DNA of 64,000 bases from Pseudomonas arcuscaelestis (lineage in GTDB: Bacteria > Pseudomonadota > Gammaproteobacteria > Pseudomonadales > Pseudomonadaceae): positions 186,001 to 250,000 of the forward strand of contig NZ_JACOPV010000002.1 in the NCBI RefSeq assembly GCF_016881005.1, in the 5' to 3' direction. Of this stretch, positions 1-9,619 are shown one piece after another. Each line of letters starts with the position of its first letter. The stretch's first letter is position 1. The translations under genes and the position numbers were made by a program. Under the pieces are notes generated by a model. The model did not search any database, was not told the DNA's origin, and worked only from the letters and a program-made list of their open reading frames with translations.

Positions 1-1029
1 GTAGCGCCCCCTGCCCCACAACCTGCACGCCAAGTGCCCAACTACCGCCCGGAAACCTCGTTGTACAGCGCCATTCCCGGGATGACCCTGCGCTATAGCC
101 GCATGCTGGTTGATACCCTGCATGAGCGCATGGGCGAAGAGGTGCGCAGCGCCGTCGATCCATTGCCAAGTGAGGCGCAGAGCGACTACGGTCCGTCGCT
201 GGGCTGGGGCCGACTGATCTATGGCCAGGGTGATCAGAGCCTGGGCAATGGCAGCCGCGTCGACTACAGCCAGCAAGCTTTTCAGGTGGGTATCGACCTG
301 TACCACAGTGAAGACACCGACGGCAGTTCCAATCAGGCAGGCCTGTCGCTGTCCGCCGGCAAGATCGCCGGAGATGTCGAACACACCGACGGCAGTGCAG
401 CCGGCGATGCCAAGGTGCGCGCCACTGGCCTCGGTGGCTACTGGACCCACTACGGGGCGGCAGGTTGGTACCTGGATGGCGTAATGCATTTTAACCACTT
501 TGATATCCAGGCCCACCCTGATGACCTGCCGCGGTTGAAAACCAAGGGCAAGGGCATTACCGCCTCGCTGGAAGCCGGTTACCCGTTCAAGCTGAACAAG
601 GACGAATCGCTGAAGATCGAGCCGCAAGCCCAGGTGATTGTCAGCAAGATCAAAATCAACGACAGCCACGACGCCGCCGCCGATGTGCGCTTTGAAGACG
701 TCGACTCCCTGACCGGGCGCCTCGGGGTACGCCTCGACAAGGACCTGTTCCGTGAAGACGACAAGGGTAAATTGCACCGTACCAACGTGTGGATTCGCCC
801 CAGTGTCTGGCACGAGTTCAAGAGCCAGCCGAAAACCGAGTTTTCTTCAAACGATGGTTTTATCCCCTTCACCACCGACATGGGCGGAACCTGGACCGAA
901 CTGAACCTGGGCGTGGATTACAAGGTCAGCGAAAAAACCACCATCCATTTGTCTGGCGGTTACGAGAAAGGCCTGGACAGCGACAGCCACGGCTATGAAG
1001 GCATCCTTGGCATCAAGGTAAAGTTCTGA
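1..1029 (+). CDS. Autotransporter outer-membrane beta-barrel domain, 3' end (5' truncated)
   Basis: The frame is open from base 1, so the gene begins outside the window. The visible 342 residues start with a short proline/glutamine-rich linker followed by an NYRPE-x-SLY motif, which in pertactin-like autotransporters marks the junction between passenger and beta-domain. The rest has alternating amphipathic strands with many Tyr/Trp/Gly residues and ends in a terminal Phe (KVKF), the usual C-terminal signal of outer-membrane barrels. By family, this domain inserts in the outer membrane and carries a passenger to the surface. The passenger is not visible, so the adhesin or enzyme function cannot be assigned. 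A hairpin terminator follows directly. Confidence 0.85.
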   Translation, partial: VAPPAPQPARQVPNYRPETSLYSAIPGMTLRYSRMLVDTLHERMGEEVRSAVDPLPSEAQSDYGPSLGWGRLIYGQGDQSLGNGSRVDYSQQAFQVGIDLYHSEDTDGSSNQAGLSLSAGKIAGDVEHTDGSAAGDAKVRATGLGGYWTHYGAAGWYLDGVMHFNHFDIQAHPDDLPRLKTKGKGITASLEAGYPFKLNKDESLKIEPQAQVIVSKIKINDSHDAAADVRFEDVDSLTGRLGVRLDKDLFREDDKGKLHRTNVWIRPSVWHEFKSQPKTEFSSNDGFIPFTTDMGGTWTELNLGVDYKVSEKTTIHLSGGYEKGLDSDSHGYEGILGIKVKF

Positions 1030-1055
1030 CGCATGTACTACTTAACTTCGCTTAT

Positions 1056-1080
1056 CAGGGCCCGACACGTTCGGGTCCTG
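1056..1080 (+). terminator. Rho-independent-like terminator after the autotransporter
   Basis: CAGGGCCCGA and TCGGGTCCTG form a 10-bp stem (one G-U pair) with a 5-base loop, about 27 bases after the autotransporter stop. The tail TGCATTTCTAATTT is T-rich but not a perfect U tract. The hairpin separates this gene from napE. Confidence 0.6.
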
Positions 1081-1281
1081 TGCATTTCTAATTTCTGCGG
1101 AACTATTCTGAACGCTAAAATCTATACAAATAACTAGCATTTGCATCCATCGAATACACCGCCCCTTATTGCATGTTGCGAGCTTTGACGCTTAGAGCCT
1201 TTTGTCGATTTAAAGGTCCGCGGTTAGCCCCTTCAAGTGAGTAGGTCTACTCTACATCCAGGTCTGCCTGGAGCGCGTTCC
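1081..1281 (+). promoter_or_regulatory. Leader region of the nap operon
   Basis: About 200 bases without a gene before napE; AT-rich near 1110-1150, as expected for a promoter. I looked for an Anr/Fnr box (TTGAT-N4-ATCAA) and found only weak partial matches around 1200-1215, so no site is claimed. The promoter itself is inferred from position. Confidence 0.4.
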
Positions 1282-1449
1282 ATGCCATCGGCTGAAGAAC
1301 AAAAACCTGTGCGTCGCAAAGAGGCGTTGCTGTTCATCTTCCTCGTCGCCTGCCTGTTCCCCTTGCTATCGGTGGCTATCGTCGGTGGCTACGGTTTCAT
1401 CATCTGGTTTTTACAAATGCTCTACGGACCGCCTGGTCCGCCTAACTGA
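1282..1449 (+). CDS. napE: Periplasmic nitrate reductase membrane subunit NapE
   Basis: This 55-residue protein has a charged N-terminus (EEQKPVRRKE) followed by one long hydrophobic segment, matching NapE, a single-pass inner-membrane protein of unclear role in some nap operons. A longer reading from a GTG at 1237 is possible. I prefer the ATG at 1282 because GGAG lies about 8-10 bases upstream and the product then matches family length. It is the first gene of napEDABC; the order and the napD that follows support the call. Function is inferred from family and context rather than any catalytic motif. Confidence 0.8.
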   Translation: MPSAEEQKPVRRKEALLFIFLVACLFPLLSVAIVGGYGFIIWFLQMLYGPPGPPN

Positions 1450-1482
1450 TTGGCATTTTTTAATGTCTGTTGGAGCCAGTGC

Positions 1483-1743
1483 ATGGACGAAACGCTACAT
1501 ATTGCCAGCCTTGTTGTACTTGCCCGCCCGCAATTGCTGGAAGCGGTAAAGGCTAACTTGCGCCTGCTTGAGGGCCTTGAATTGCATCAGGAAAGTGCCG
1601 CCGGAAAGTTGGTGGTGGTGCTTGAAACAGCGGATGAACATCAGATTCTGCAACGCATAGAGCAGATCAACAATTTACCCGGCGTGCTCAATGCGGCGTT
1701 GATCTATCACGAACTCCTCGACCCTGCAGGAGAAGCCGAATGA
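1483..1743 (+). CDS. napD: NapD, chaperone for NapA maturation and Tat export
   Basis: The 86-residue protein has the NapD ferredoxin-like fold pattern (IASLVV near the N-terminus, [10 protein letters not shown] in the middle, [13 protein letters not shown] near the C-terminus). By family, NapD binds the twin-arginine signal peptide of NapA and holds back export until the molybdenum cofactor is in. The ATG at 1483 is chosen over an upstream TTG (1450) because GGAG sits seven bases before it. Its stop overlaps the napA start by four bases (ATGA), indicating translational coupling with its client. Confidence 0.9.
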   Translation: MDETLHIASLVVLARPQLLEAVKANLRLLEGLELHQESAAGKLVVVLETADEHQILQRIEQINNLPGVLNAALIYHELLDPAGEAE

Positions 1744-4244
1744 GCATGACCCGCCGTGAGTTCGCCAAGGCCCAGGCCGCCGCCATTGCTGCGGCAGCGG
1801 CTGGCCTGCCCATCTACAGCACCGCCAGCAACCTGATCACTGAAGCCGACATGGTCACCCTGGAGTGGAACAAGGCACCCTGTCGTTTTTGCGGCACCGG
1901 CTGCAGCGTAATGGTCGCCACCCGTGACAACCGCGTGGTTGCTACCCACGGTGATGTCAAAGCCGAGGTCAACCGTGGTTTGAACTGCGTCAAAGGCTAC
2001 TTCCTGTCGAAGATCATGTATGGCAATGATCGCCTGACCCAACCGCTGCTGCGCATGAAGGACGGGCAGTACGACAAACAGGGCGAGTTTCAGCCGATCA
2101 GTTGGGAAAAAGCCTTCGACATAATGGCGGCGAAGTTCAAGGAAGCCCTGAAAAACAAAGGCCCAAGCTCGGTCGGCATGTTCGGCTCGGGGCAATGGAC
2201 GGTGTGGGAAGGCTACGCCGCCAACAAGCTGATGAAAGCGGGCTTTCGCAGCAACAACATCGACCCCAATGCACGTCACTGCATGGCCTCGGCCGTCATG
2301 GGCTTCATGCGCACCTTCGGCATGGATGAGCCGATGGGCTGCTACGACGATATCGAGGCCACCGATGCGTTTGTGCTGTGGGGCTCGAACATGGCCGAGA
2401 TGCACCCGATTCTGTGGAGTCGGGTAACCGACCGGCGCCTGAGCCAGCCGCAGGTAAAAGTCGCGGTGCTGTCTACATTCGAGCACCGCAGTTTCGAACT
2501 GGCCGACATTCCCATGGTGTTCAAGCCACAGACCGACCTGCTGATTCTCAACTACATCGCCAACCACATTATTGAAAGCGGCGCGGTCAACAAGGACTTC
2601 GTCAGCAAGCACACGCGCTTCGCCAAGGGTGCCGATGACATCGGCTACGGCCTGCGCCCCGACAACCCGCTGGAGACCAAGGCCAAGAACGCCGACAAGG
2701 CCAACACCTGGAGTGATATCGACTTCGAGCAGTTCGCCGCCTTCGTTCGCCCCTACACCCTTGAGCGCACGGCCCAGGAGTCTGGCGTACCGGCCGAACG
2801 GCTCAAGGCCCTAGCCGAGTTGTATGCCGACCCCAAGCGCAAAGTAGTGTCGTTCTGGACCATGGGCTTCAACCAACACACCCGTGGGGTGTGGGCCAAT
2901 AACCTGATCTATAACATCCACCTGCTCACCGGCAAGATCAGCGAGCCGGGCAACAGTCCCTTCTCGCTCACCGGCCAACCCTCTGCCTGCGGCACCGCGC
3001 GCGAAGTCGGCACCTTCTCCCACCGTTTGCCTGCCGACCTTGTTGTCACGAACCCCAAGCACCGGGCGACCGCGGAAAAAATCTGGAAGCTGCCTGCCGG
3101 CACCATTGAGGAAAAAGTCGGCTTTCATGCCGTGCAACAGAGCCGCATGCTCAAGGACGGGGTGCTCAACGTGTACTGGACCCAGTGCAGCAACAATATG
3201 CACGCCGGTCCGAACATCATGCAGGAGGTACTGCCCGGTTGGCGCAAGCCGGAAAATTTCGTCATCGTCTCCGATGTATACCCCACGGTATCGGCCCAGG
3301 CCGCCGACCTCATTCTGCCCAGCGCCATGTGGGTGGAAAAGGAAGGTGCCTTTGGCAATGCCGAGCGCCGCACCCAATTCTGGCACCAATTGGTCAGCGC
3401 GCCCGGTGAGGCCAAATCCGACTTGTGGCAACTGGTCGAGTTCTCCAAGCGCTTCACCACCGATGAAGTCTGGCCTGCCGAGCTGCTGGCCAAGGCACCG
3501 GCGTACAAGGGCAAAACCCTCTATGAGGTGCTGTACAAGAACGGTCAGGTAGATCAGTTCCCCGTCGAGCAACTTGAAGCCGGGTACAAGAACGATGAAG
3601 CCAAGGCCTTTGGCTTCTACCTGCAAAAAGGTCTGTTTGAAGAATACGCCCAGTTTGGCCGCGGCCATGGTCATGACCTGGCACCGTTCGACCTGTATCA
3701 CCGCGAGCGCGGCCTGCGCTGGCCGGTGGTGGATGGCAAGGAAACGCGCTGGCGCTACCGCGAGGGCACCGACCCTTACGTCGAAGCGGGCAGCGGCGTG
3801 CAGTTCTACGGCTACCCGGACAAAAAAGCGATCATCTTTGCCCTGCCCTACGAGCCACCCGCCGAAGCCCCGGATGCCGAATACCCGTTCTGGCTCAGTA
3901 CCGGCCGCGTGCTTGAGCACTGGCATACCGGCAGCATGACCCAGCGGGTAGAAGAGCTGTATAGGGCCGTTCCAGCGGCCTTGGTATACATGCACCCGGA
4001 TGACGCCAAAGCCCTGAATGCACGACGCGGCAGTGAAGTGAAGCTGATCAGTCGGCGCGGCGAAATCCGCGCGCGGATCGAAACCCGCGGGCGCAACAAG
4101 CCACCACAAGGCCTGGTGTTCGTGCCGTTCTTCGATGCCAACAAGCTGATCAACAAGGTCACGCTCGATGCCACCGATCCAATCTCCAAGCAGACCGACT
4201 ACAAGAAATGCGCCATACGAATCGAGTTGATCAGCGTGGCCTGA
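1740..4244 (+). CDS. napA: Periplasmic nitrate reductase catalytic subunit NapA
   Basis: NapA reduces nitrate to nitrite in the periplasm using bis-MGD molybdenum and one 4Fe-4S cluster, taking electrons from NapB. The 834-residue product starts with a Tat signal (MTRREF followed by an Ala-rich stretch). Cys48, Cys51, Cys55 and Cys83 form the C-x2-C-x3-C-x27-C cluster motif, and Cys181 in ARHCMASAV is the expected Mo ligand. The C-terminal molybdopterin dinucleotide-binding domain runs from about residue 715 ([18 protein letters not shown]). Length is normal for the family. Start overlaps napD; napB follows after 11 bases. The gene looks intact. Confidence 0.97.
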   Translation: MSMTRREFAKAQAAAIAAAAAGLPIYSTASNLITEADMVTLEWNKAPCRFCGTGCSVMVATRDNRVVATHGDVKAEVNRGLNCVKGYFLSKIMYGNDRLTQPLLRMKDGQYDKQGEFQPISWEKAFDIMAAKFKEALKNKGPSSVGMFGSGQWTVWEGYAANKLMKAGFRSNNIDPNARHCMASAVMGFMRTFGMDEPMGCYDDIEATDAFVLWGSNMAEMHPILWSRVTDRRLSQPQVKVAVLSTFEHRSFELADIPMVFKPQTDLLILNYIANHIIESGAVNKDFVSKHTRFAKGADDIGYGLRPDNPLETKAKNADKANTWSDIDFEQFAAFVRPYTLERTAQESGVPAERLKALAELYADPKRKVVSFWTMGFNQHTRGVWANNLIYNIHLLTGKISEPGNSPFSLTGQPSACGTAREVGTFSHRLPADLVVTNPKHRATAEKIWKLPAGTIEEKVGFHAVQQSRMLKDGVLNVYWTQCSNNMHAGPNIMQEVLPGWRKPENFVIVSDVYPTVSAQAADLILPSAMWVEKEGAFGNAERRTQFWHQLVSAPGEAKSDLWQLVEFSKRFTTDEVWPAELLAKAPAYKGKTLYEVLYKNGQVDQFPVEQLEAGYKNDEAKAFGFYLQKGLFEEYAQFGRGHGHDLAPFDLYHRERGLRWPVVDGKETRWRYREGTDPYVEAGSGVQFYGYPDKKAIIFALPYEPPAEAPDAEYPFWLSTGRVLEHWHTGSMTQRVEELYRAVPAALVYMHPDDAKALNARRGSEVKLISRRGEIRARIETRGRNKPPQGLVFVPFFDANKLINKVTLDATDPISKQTDYKKCAIRIELISVA

Positions 4245-4255
4245 GGAGCATCGTC

Positions 4256-4741
4256 ATGACCGTTCGAATCTTGCCGTTGTGCCTGCTAGCCGTGATTGGC
4301 GTGGCCATCGCTGGCGATATCGACTACCCGCTCGATGCACCCGGGCCGGACGGTCGTCGCCCAGGCGGCACGCTGACCCAGAGCATGCCGGCAGCGCCGA
4401 TTGCCAATGATGAAAACAAGGACCTTAAACGCGAGCGTAACTACCCGGATCAACCGCCGACCATTCCACACACCATTCGCGGCTATCAGATCGACAAGAA
4501 CAGCAACAAGTGCCTGTCCTGCCACAGTCGCGCCAACAGTGCCAAGAGTCAGGCGACCATGATCAGCATCACCCACTACATGGACCGCGATGGCCAGCCG
4601 CTGGCAGCCGTGTCGCCTCGGCGCTACTTCTGCAACCAGTGCCATGTGCCGCAGAAAGAAATACAGCCGCTGGTGGGCAATACCTTCGAAAACATCGACA
4701 AAATTCTGCAAGACGACGCCAACGCCGCTAAAAAACCTTAA
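4256..4741 (+). CDS. napB: Di-haem cytochrome c NapB, electron-transfer subunit of periplasmic nitrate reductase
   Basis: NapB passes electrons from NapC to NapA in the periplasm. The 161-residue product has an N-terminal signal peptide (LLAVIGVAIAGD) and two CxxCH haem-attachment motifs (CLSCH, CNQCH), plus the distal histidines expected of the family (for example TIPHTI and ITHYMD). I chose the ATG at 4256 because TGAGGAG lies just upstream and it gives a proper signal peptide; a longer reading from 4208 would run into napA. Ten bases separate it from napC. Confidence 0.95.
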   Translation: MTVRILPLCLLAVIGVAIAGDIDYPLDAPGPDGRRPGGTLTQSMPAAPIANDENKDLKRERNYPDQPPTIPHTIRGYQIDKNSNKCLSCHSRANSAKSQATMISITHYMDRDGQPLAAVSPRRYFCNQCHVPQKEIQPLVGNTFENIDKILQDDANAAKKP

Positions 4742-4750
4742 GGAGGCGCC

Positions 4751-5347
4751 ATGAAAACACTGTTCGCCCTGCTTAAGGAGTACTGGGGCATCCTTTGTCG
4801 ACCGAGCGTGTATTTCAGCCTCGGCTTCCTGACCTTGGGTGGCTTTATTGCCGGGATCATTTTCTGGGGTGGCTTCAACACTGCGCTGGAATTGACCAAC
4901 ACCGAAAAATTCTGCGTGTCATGTCATGAAATGCGCGACAACGTGTTTGTCGAGCTCAAGGACACCATTCACTACAGCAACCGCTCCGGTGTGCGCGCCA
5001 GTTGCCCGGATTGCCATGTACCGCATGAATGGACACATAAAATCGCGCGCAAGATGCAGGCGTCCAAGGAAGTGTGGGGGAAAATCTTCGGCACCATCGA
5101 TACCCGCGACAAATTCGTAGCCATGCGTCGTGAGCTGGCCGAGCACGAGTGGGCCAGGCTCAAGGCCAACGACTCGCGCGAATGCCGCAACTGCCACAAC
5201 TTCGAGTTCATGGACTTCACGCGCCAAAGCAAGCGTGCCGCCGCCATGCACTCCACCTCGCTGGCCAAGGGCGAAGCCACGTGTATCGACTGCCACAAGG
5301 GCATCGCCCACAAACTGCCCGACATGCACGGAGTAAAAGGCTGGTAA
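4751..5347 (+). CDS. napC: Tetra-haem quinol dehydrogenase NapC
   Basis: NapC is a NapC/NirT-family membrane-anchored cytochrome that oxidises quinol and feeds NapB. The 198-residue protein has one N-terminal transmembrane helix (about residues 20-43) and four CxxCH motifs (CVSCH, CPDCH, CRNCH, CIDCH). A strong AAGGAGGCG ribosome binding site precedes the ATG. It closes the operon; there is no napF, napG or napH. Electron entry is thus expected to be directly from the quinol pool through NapC. It is convergent with the next gene. Confidence 0.96.
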   Translation: MKTLFALLKEYWGILCRPSVYFSLGFLTLGGFIAGIIFWGGFNTALELTNTEKFCVSCHEMRDNVFVELKDTIHYSNRSGVRASCPDCHVPHEWTHKIARKMQASKEVWGKIFGTIDTRDKFVAMRRELAEHEWARLKANDSRECRNCHNFEFMDFTRQSKRAAAMHSTSLAKGEATCIDCHKGIAHKLPDMHGVKGW

Positions 5348-5366
5348 CGCAACGCGCCAGCATCAA

Positions 5367-5816
5367 TCAGGGCGTGACTTGGTAGCCTTTACCTTGCAGG
5401 CAACTGGTGTATGCCGAGGCATGGGTCGACTCACTGTTGTTGCGCTGAGCCCGGCGCTCCTGGCGTTGGCGCGAGCCACCGACCACTGCGCCGGCGGCTG
5501 CAGTTTCCTTGGCGCGGTTCTGCCGATAGTCTTGCTTCACATCATCGTCGACGCGGTCATAGACCTCGTCATGCTGGTTGCCGCGCACCTGAGCGCCCAC
5601 CGCTCCGGCAGCGGCGCCTACTGCGGCGCCTTTCACCCGACCACCGGTAACAGGAGCCGAAGTCGAGGCACTGTTGGCGGTATTCTGGCATTCACTGGTA
5701 TCCATCTGGATCTGCTGTGAGCTTTGGCCGTTGAGGGGAACAACGGTTTCGGCCGATGCCTGGAGGCTGATAAGGGAGGCGACCAAGCAAAGGCCGAGCG
5801 GCGATATTCTGTACAT
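5367..5816 (-). CDS. Exported glycine-zipper family protein
   Basis: The 149-residue product has a cleavable signal peptide (LVASLISLQASAE) and a central Gly/Ala-rich stretch (GAAVGAAAGAVGAQVRG, then AAAGAVVGGSRQRQERR) typical of glycine-zipper proteins that lie in or near the envelope. Two Cys residues near the ends (SECQN and TSCLQG) could pair. The second half is charged and repetitive in Arg, Gln and Asn. GGAGC lies seven bases upstream of the ATG. It is the first of several small exported proteins on this strand; no specific function can be given. Confidence 0.7.
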   Translation of the reverse strand: MYRISPLGLCLVASLISLQASAETVVPLNGQSSQQIQMDTSECQNTANSASTSAPVTGGRVKGAAVGAAAGAVGAQVRGNQHDEVYDRVDDDVKQDYRQNRAKETAAAGAVVGGSRQRQERRAQRNNSESTHASAYTSCLQGKGYQVTP

Positions 5817-5862
5817 GATGAGCTCCGATTCCTGGGTGAACGGCGGCTCATAGAAGAATAGT

Positions 5863-6180
5863 TCAGCGCTCGCCGCCAGGTTCGTCCTGAAGCAGGATTG
5901 CCCGGGCTATTTCTTCGTCGCTGGCGCGTAAATCGGGGTTTTCCTGACGAACGCGCTGCATCATCGACTCCAGGTACACGCCCCGAATGGTGCCGCCACT
6001 GGCAATGAACGACGAAGCATCGTCACGCGCCGGGATAATGCGTTTGTCATCCTTGAAGGTCGAATACAACGATGCAGAAACGCCTGCCGAGGTAGCCACA
6101 TCACCGGCGTCGACACCGGCCAGGGCACTGCCCAGCGGCAAGCAAAGAATGAGCGAAGAAGCGATCAGTAAACGGCGCAT
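5863..6180 (-). CDS. DUF2388 family small exported protein
   Basis: This 105-residue protein has a signal peptide ending near ALAG and the family pattern DDKRIIPARDDASSFIASGG, IRGVYLE, and a C-terminal LRASDEEIARAILLQ. DUF2388 proteins are common in Pseudomonas, often in tandem copies, and their role is unknown; database names linking them to Holliday junction helicases are, to my knowledge, mis-transfers. GGAGG is well placed before the ATG. The gene is followed after 46 bases by the glycine-zipper protein on the same strand. Confidence 0.75.
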   Translation of the reverse strand: MRRLLIASSLILCLPLGSALAGVDAGDVATSAGVSASLYSTFKDDKRIIPARDDASSFIASGGTIRGVYLESMMQRVRQENPDLRASDEEIARAILLQDEPGGER

Positions 6181-6246
6181 GATGGTGCCTCCGGTTATGG
6201 GTTCCTACAACAACTAGGATGCTTGCCATGGCCTTGGAGTTCCCTG

Positions 6247-7023
6247 TCACTGCACCGGCAGAAAGTTCATCAACAGCAGGCTTTGCGCGTAATTGAGGCC
6301 AATTCGCCGATACCGTTCGTCCAGCATTTGCGCTAAAAGGTCCAAGCGCGCCACGACCTTGCCGAACTCTACGGCGAAACTCAGGTTGCTGCCCTCCTCG
6401 GATATCTCATTGGAAAATAGCAATAACACGCCGTTGGCGTCTTGGCGCTGGCTGAGCATCCAGGTGGCTTTCTCTATGTTGCGCGCGGCGTTGTTCACGA
6501 ACAGCGGGTCGATGGTGTCGGTGATGAAAAATTCGGTGCGCCCGCCATGTGCAGTCACCAGCATGCTACCGATAGCATAAATAAATGCACCGACGCGGTC
6601 GCCCTTGAACTCAGGACCCAAGGCATAGCTCAGGGCGGCAAGGTCGCGGCGCTCACCCAATTGCGGCAGCGCCTGACGCTGCTCGATGGCCTGGCGAATC
6701 TGACGCTCGGCGGTCGAGGCATCGACATAACCGGACAGACGCCACTGGCTGGGGTTTCGCCGATAGAGCTTGTTCATCAACAGATAGAGACTTTGCAGGT
6801 TGTCACGCATGGTCAGGGTGGCCATGCGGTCTACGCTGGTCTGAAACAACTCCTGGGGCGAGCCTTTACTGAGCTGGGCGGCAATATCGCGCCCCTGCTG
6901 CTGACTGCAACCACTGGCACACCCTGCCAGCAGCGCAAACAGTAGCGCATGACGCCACAATGGTGGGGATCGAACGGGGTAACTCTCAACCATCGGCACC
7001 GGGCCCGGACTCACTGGCAGCAT
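6247..7023 (-). CDS. Putative lipoprotein of unknown function
   Basis: The 258-residue product carries a lipobox-like LLAGCASGC about 35 residues in, so it is probably lipidated and envelope-anchored. The N-terminus before the hydrophobic core is long for a signal peptide. The start is therefore uncertain: an in-frame ATG at 6993 would give a better signal sequence, and neither start has a strong ribosome binding site. The body is largely alpha-helical in appearance, with a central segment LGPEFKGDRVGAFIYAIGSML and no catalytic motif I recognise. It stands alone on the minus strand, with about 60 bases on either side. Confidence 0.65.
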   Translation of the reverse strand: MLPVSPGPVPMVESYPVRSPPLWRHALLFALLAGCASGCSQQQGRDIAAQLSKGSPQELFQTSVDRMATLTMRDNLQSLYLLMNKLYRRNPSQWRLSGYVDASTAERQIRQAIEQRQALPQLGERRDLAALSYALGPEFKGDRVGAFIYAIGSMLVTAHGGRTEFFITDTIDPLFVNNAARNIEKATWMLSQRQDANGVLLLFSNEISEEGSNLSFAVEFGKVVARLDLLAQMLDERYRRIGLNYAQSLLLMNFLPVQ

Positions 7024-7079
7024 CGGGAATCAGCGCCGCCTTGCGATGAATAGAGCCCGCAAATCCTGAAAAGTGCCGC

Positions 7080-7508
7080 TCACGGCGCTTGCCAGCGCCC
7101 ACCCGCACTCTCGCAGTCCTTGCGTAACTGCGATAACTGGGCCGAGTCGTAATAGTAGGTCACCACTTGCGCCCCCTGCGGAATCGCCGGGCTATCGTGC
7201 CCTGGCGCCTTGCTGGTGGCATGGGGATTGGCCAGACTCTCTTGGGTAAGGGTCGCGGTGCAGGTGGCAACGGAATGATCCGCGCATTGCTCTACTCGAC
7301 GCTTGTCACTGGTGAGCATCTCCTTGCTTTCGTTGCTGCACGACCAATCAATGGCATCATCGGCAACCTTGGTGAACCGATAACAGCTATGCGATTCAAT
7401 GCTGGGTATCGCCTCGCTTTGCGAGCGGGTGCGTACCTCGCAGGCTGAACCAAAACTTGCACCGCTGACCAACATCAGCGTGCTTAAAAAAATTGCTTGG
7501 CTATTCAT
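7080..7508 (-). CDS. Small exported protein of unknown function
   Basis: A 142-residue protein with a signal peptide (LSTLMLVSGASFGSA) and six Cys residues in the mature part, compatible with disulfide bonds in the periplasm. No domain is recognised. The ATG at 7508 is chosen rather than a GTG one codon upstream. It ends with DCESAGGRWQAP, a Cys-Gly-Arg-Trp ending often seen in small Pseudomonas envelope proteins of unknown role. It sits among other small exported proteins but is separated by gaps on both sides, so it is probably independently expressed. Confidence 0.6.
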   Translation of the reverse strand: MNSQAIFLSTLMLVSGASFGSACEVRTRSQSEAIPSIESHSCYRFTKVADDAIDWSCSNESKEMLTSDKRRVEQCADHSVATCTATLTQESLANPHATSKAPGHDSPAIPQGAQVVTYYYDSAQLSQLRKDCESAGGRWQAP

Positions 7509-7572
7509 CACGGTGCACCTGCAAGCTGCGCTGAAGCGGGCCGCCCAGCGGGCGACCCACTGTCAGTGCTGG

Positions 7573-8091
7573 TTATGGCTTGGCTGCATCACCGCCATGC
7601 GCGGCTGCCAGGGCCTTGGCTTTTTGCAGGTGGGCCTGCAAGGTTGGCAAGGCCTCGGTTGCGAAGGCCTTCAGTTCAGCATCCTTACCGTCCTTGGCGT
7701 ATTCCTCAAACAACTCGATGGCCGATTCGTGCGCCTTGACCTGGTTATTGGCGTACGCCTGATCGAACGACTTGGCTCCGCGCAGTTCAAGGATCATCGC
7801 CTTGGCCTTGTCGATCAGGTCAGCCTCGGTAGAAACCTCGATATCCTTGCTGGTGGCCAGCGTCCTGAGTTTCTCGTTGGCGGCGCGGTGGTCCTTGACC
7901 ATCATGTCCGCGAACGCTTTGACGTCACTGGTGGTGCCCTTTTCCTGGGCCAGTTTGCCAGCTTCGACTTCGGCAACGCCTTTGGCCGAGGCATCCTCGA
8001 CAAAGTCGTCGGCATCCTGGGCCGCATGCACGGCGCCAGCCAGAGTGAGGGCCAATGCAAAGGCCCCGGTACGCAAGCAAGTATTCATCAT
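7573..8091 (-). CDS. DUF4142 family exported protein
   Basis: The 172-residue product has a signal peptide (LALTLAGAVHAAQ) and the helical DUF4142 pattern: DFVEDASAKGVAEVEAGKLAQEKG, then VKAFADMMVKDHRAANEKL with the conserved DH, and a helix ending in FEEYAKDGKD. The family forms ferritin-like helical bundles exported to the periplasm or surface; its function is not settled and it is often linked to stress. GAGGAA is well placed before the ATG. The gene diverges from the antiporter at 8271. Confidence 0.85.
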   Translation of the reverse strand: MMNTCLRTGAFALALTLAGAVHAAQDADDFVEDASAKGVAEVEAGKLAQEKGTTSDVKAFADMMVKDHRAANEKLRTLATSKDIEVSTEADLIDKAKAMILELRGAKSFDQAYANNQVKAHESAIELFEEYAKDGKDAELKAFATEALPTLQAHLQKAKALAAAHGGDAAKP

Positions 8092-8270
8092 GAAACGTTC
8101 CTCATTGAAGGGATTCCTGAAACACTTCGGTTACCGCTATCAGTTCTGAGCCACGTCGGTCGGCAGAGGTTCAGCTTTTTTCACACCGACCTGCCCAATG
8201 CGTTGAACCCCCGTTCACCCCTCCCGCTCGAATAGACAAATACCTGTACCCGGCCATGTGGGGTGGCGTG

Positions 8271-9605
8271 ATGAGTTTTTTGCTCTGGATGGCGGTACTG
8301 GGTGCGGTGCTGCTGGTGCTGGCACTGACCTCCTCCTACTTGCGCTGGATGCCGGTTACCACGTCGGCGGTGTGCCTGATTCTGGGTATCGCCATCGGCC
8401 CTGCCGGGCTTGGTCTGTTGCAACTGAACGTGGCTCAGGCTGCGCCGTGGATGGAACATCTGACTCAAGTTGCCCTATTGTTTTCGCTGTTTGTCTGCGG
8501 GCTCAAACTGCGCCTGGCGTTCAGCCGACGTATGTGGCGGGTGGTCCTCGGGCTGGCGGGGCCGTTGATGTTGATCAGCATCGCCGGCCTGTGCCTGGTA
8601 TTGCACCTGTGGTTGCAGTGGTCATGGGGGCTGTCGCTGTTGGTTGCGGCAATACTGGCGCCCACCGATCCGGTGTTGGCCTCCCTGGTACAGGTCAATG
8701 ATGCCCAGGATCAGGATGCGGTGCGCTTTGGACTTTCAGGTGAGGCCGGGCTGAACGATGGCGTGGCGTTTCCATTTGTACTGCTTGGTTTGCTGTTGAT
8801 CCGCGACCCCACGCTCTCCGGCCACGGGTTGCTGATGTGGAGCCTGCAGGAATTGATCTGGGCAGTGCTGGCCGGGCTGGCCCTGGGCTACGCCATGGGC
8901 CACGGCGTCGGGCGTTTGATCCTCGCCTTGCGCAGCGGCAATACACACTCGCTGATGTCGCCCAATGACTACCTGGCATTGGCGCTGATCGCTCTGGCGT
9001 ATGTCGGTGCCGAGCTCATCAGCGCCTATGGTTTTCTCGCCGTGTTTGCTGCCGGGCTTGGCCTGCGCCGTGCCGAAATGACCTCGGCAGCGCAAACATC
9101 GGTACCGGCCGAGCACCTGGTACAGCCAGGGCTCGATATTCAGCAGGCCCAGGCCGGACGGCAGGTGCACGGCGACACCTCGCAACTACAAGACCAACAG
9201 GTGGCGGCCGGAGTAATGATGGGCGATATGCTGGCGTTTGGCGGTCTGATCGAGCGGGCGATGGAGGTATTCCTGGTGACCCTGCTCGGGGTCGTGCTGG
9301 CCGCCCATTGGGATTGGCACGCGCTGGGCGTGGGTCTGATGCTGTTTGTACTCGTGCGCCCGGCCGGTGCGCTGGCAATCCCCTGGGGCACACTGCTCGA
9401 TCGCCAGCAACGGTTGCTGGTAGGCTGGTTCGGCATTCGTGGTATTGGCAGCCTTTACTACTTGTTCTATAGCTTGAACCAGGGCATCGGGCCTGAACTT
9501 TCTGGCGCCTGTATCGACCTGACTCTTTCAGTGGTCGCCCTGAGCATCATCGTGCACGGGCTAAGCACCCAACCATTGCTCGCCCGTTATGAGGGCGCAC
9601 GCTGA
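8271..9605 (+). CDS. CPA1-type Na+/H+ (cation:proton) antiporter
   Basis: The 444-residue, strongly hydrophobic protein has about twelve membrane segments and the signature AILAPTDPVLAS in the middle of the transporter core, with GEAGLNDGVAFPFV downstream; the Asp residues in these segments are the expected ion-binding sites of CPA1 exchangers. By family it exchanges monovalent cations for protons across the inner membrane. A hydrophilic loop rich in Gln at about residues 275-315 is cytosolic. GGGGTGG precedes the ATG at 8271; an in-frame ATG at 8256 has no ribosome binding site. The substrate ion cannot be told from sequence. Confidence 0.85.
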   Translation: MSFLLWMAVLGAVLLVLALTSSYLRWMPVTTSAVCLILGIAIGPAGLGLLQLNVAQAAPWMEHLTQVALLFSLFVCGLKLRLAFSRRMWRVVLGLAGPLMLISIAGLCLVLHLWLQWSWGLSLLVAAILAPTDPVLASLVQVNDAQDQDAVRFGLSGEAGLNDGVAFPFVLLGLLLIRDPTLSGHGLLMWSLQELIWAVLAGLALGYAMGHGVGRLILALRSGNTHSLMSPNDYLALALIALAYVGAELISAYGFLAVFAAGLGLRRAEMTSAAQTSVPAEHLVQPGLDIQQAQAGRQVHGDTSQLQDQQVAAGVMMGDMLAFGGLIERAMEVFLVTLLGVVLAAHWDWHALGVGLMLFVLVRPAGALAIPWGTLLDRQQRLLVGWFGIRGIGSLYYLFYSLNQGIGPELSGACIDLTLSVVALSIIVHGLSTQPLLARYEGAR

Positions 9606-9619
9606 AATCAGCACGGCCA

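Noticed and set aside
1195..1220. Anr/Fnr box upstream of nap
   Set aside because: Only partial matches such as TTGTC-N4-TAAAG; too far from TTGAT-N4-ATCAA to claim.
2811..4109. A 432-codon open frame on the minus strand inside napA
   Set aside because: It is antisense to a clearly functional napA, has no ribosome binding site and encodes low-complexity His/Gly/Leu-rich sequence typical of GC-rich shadow frames.
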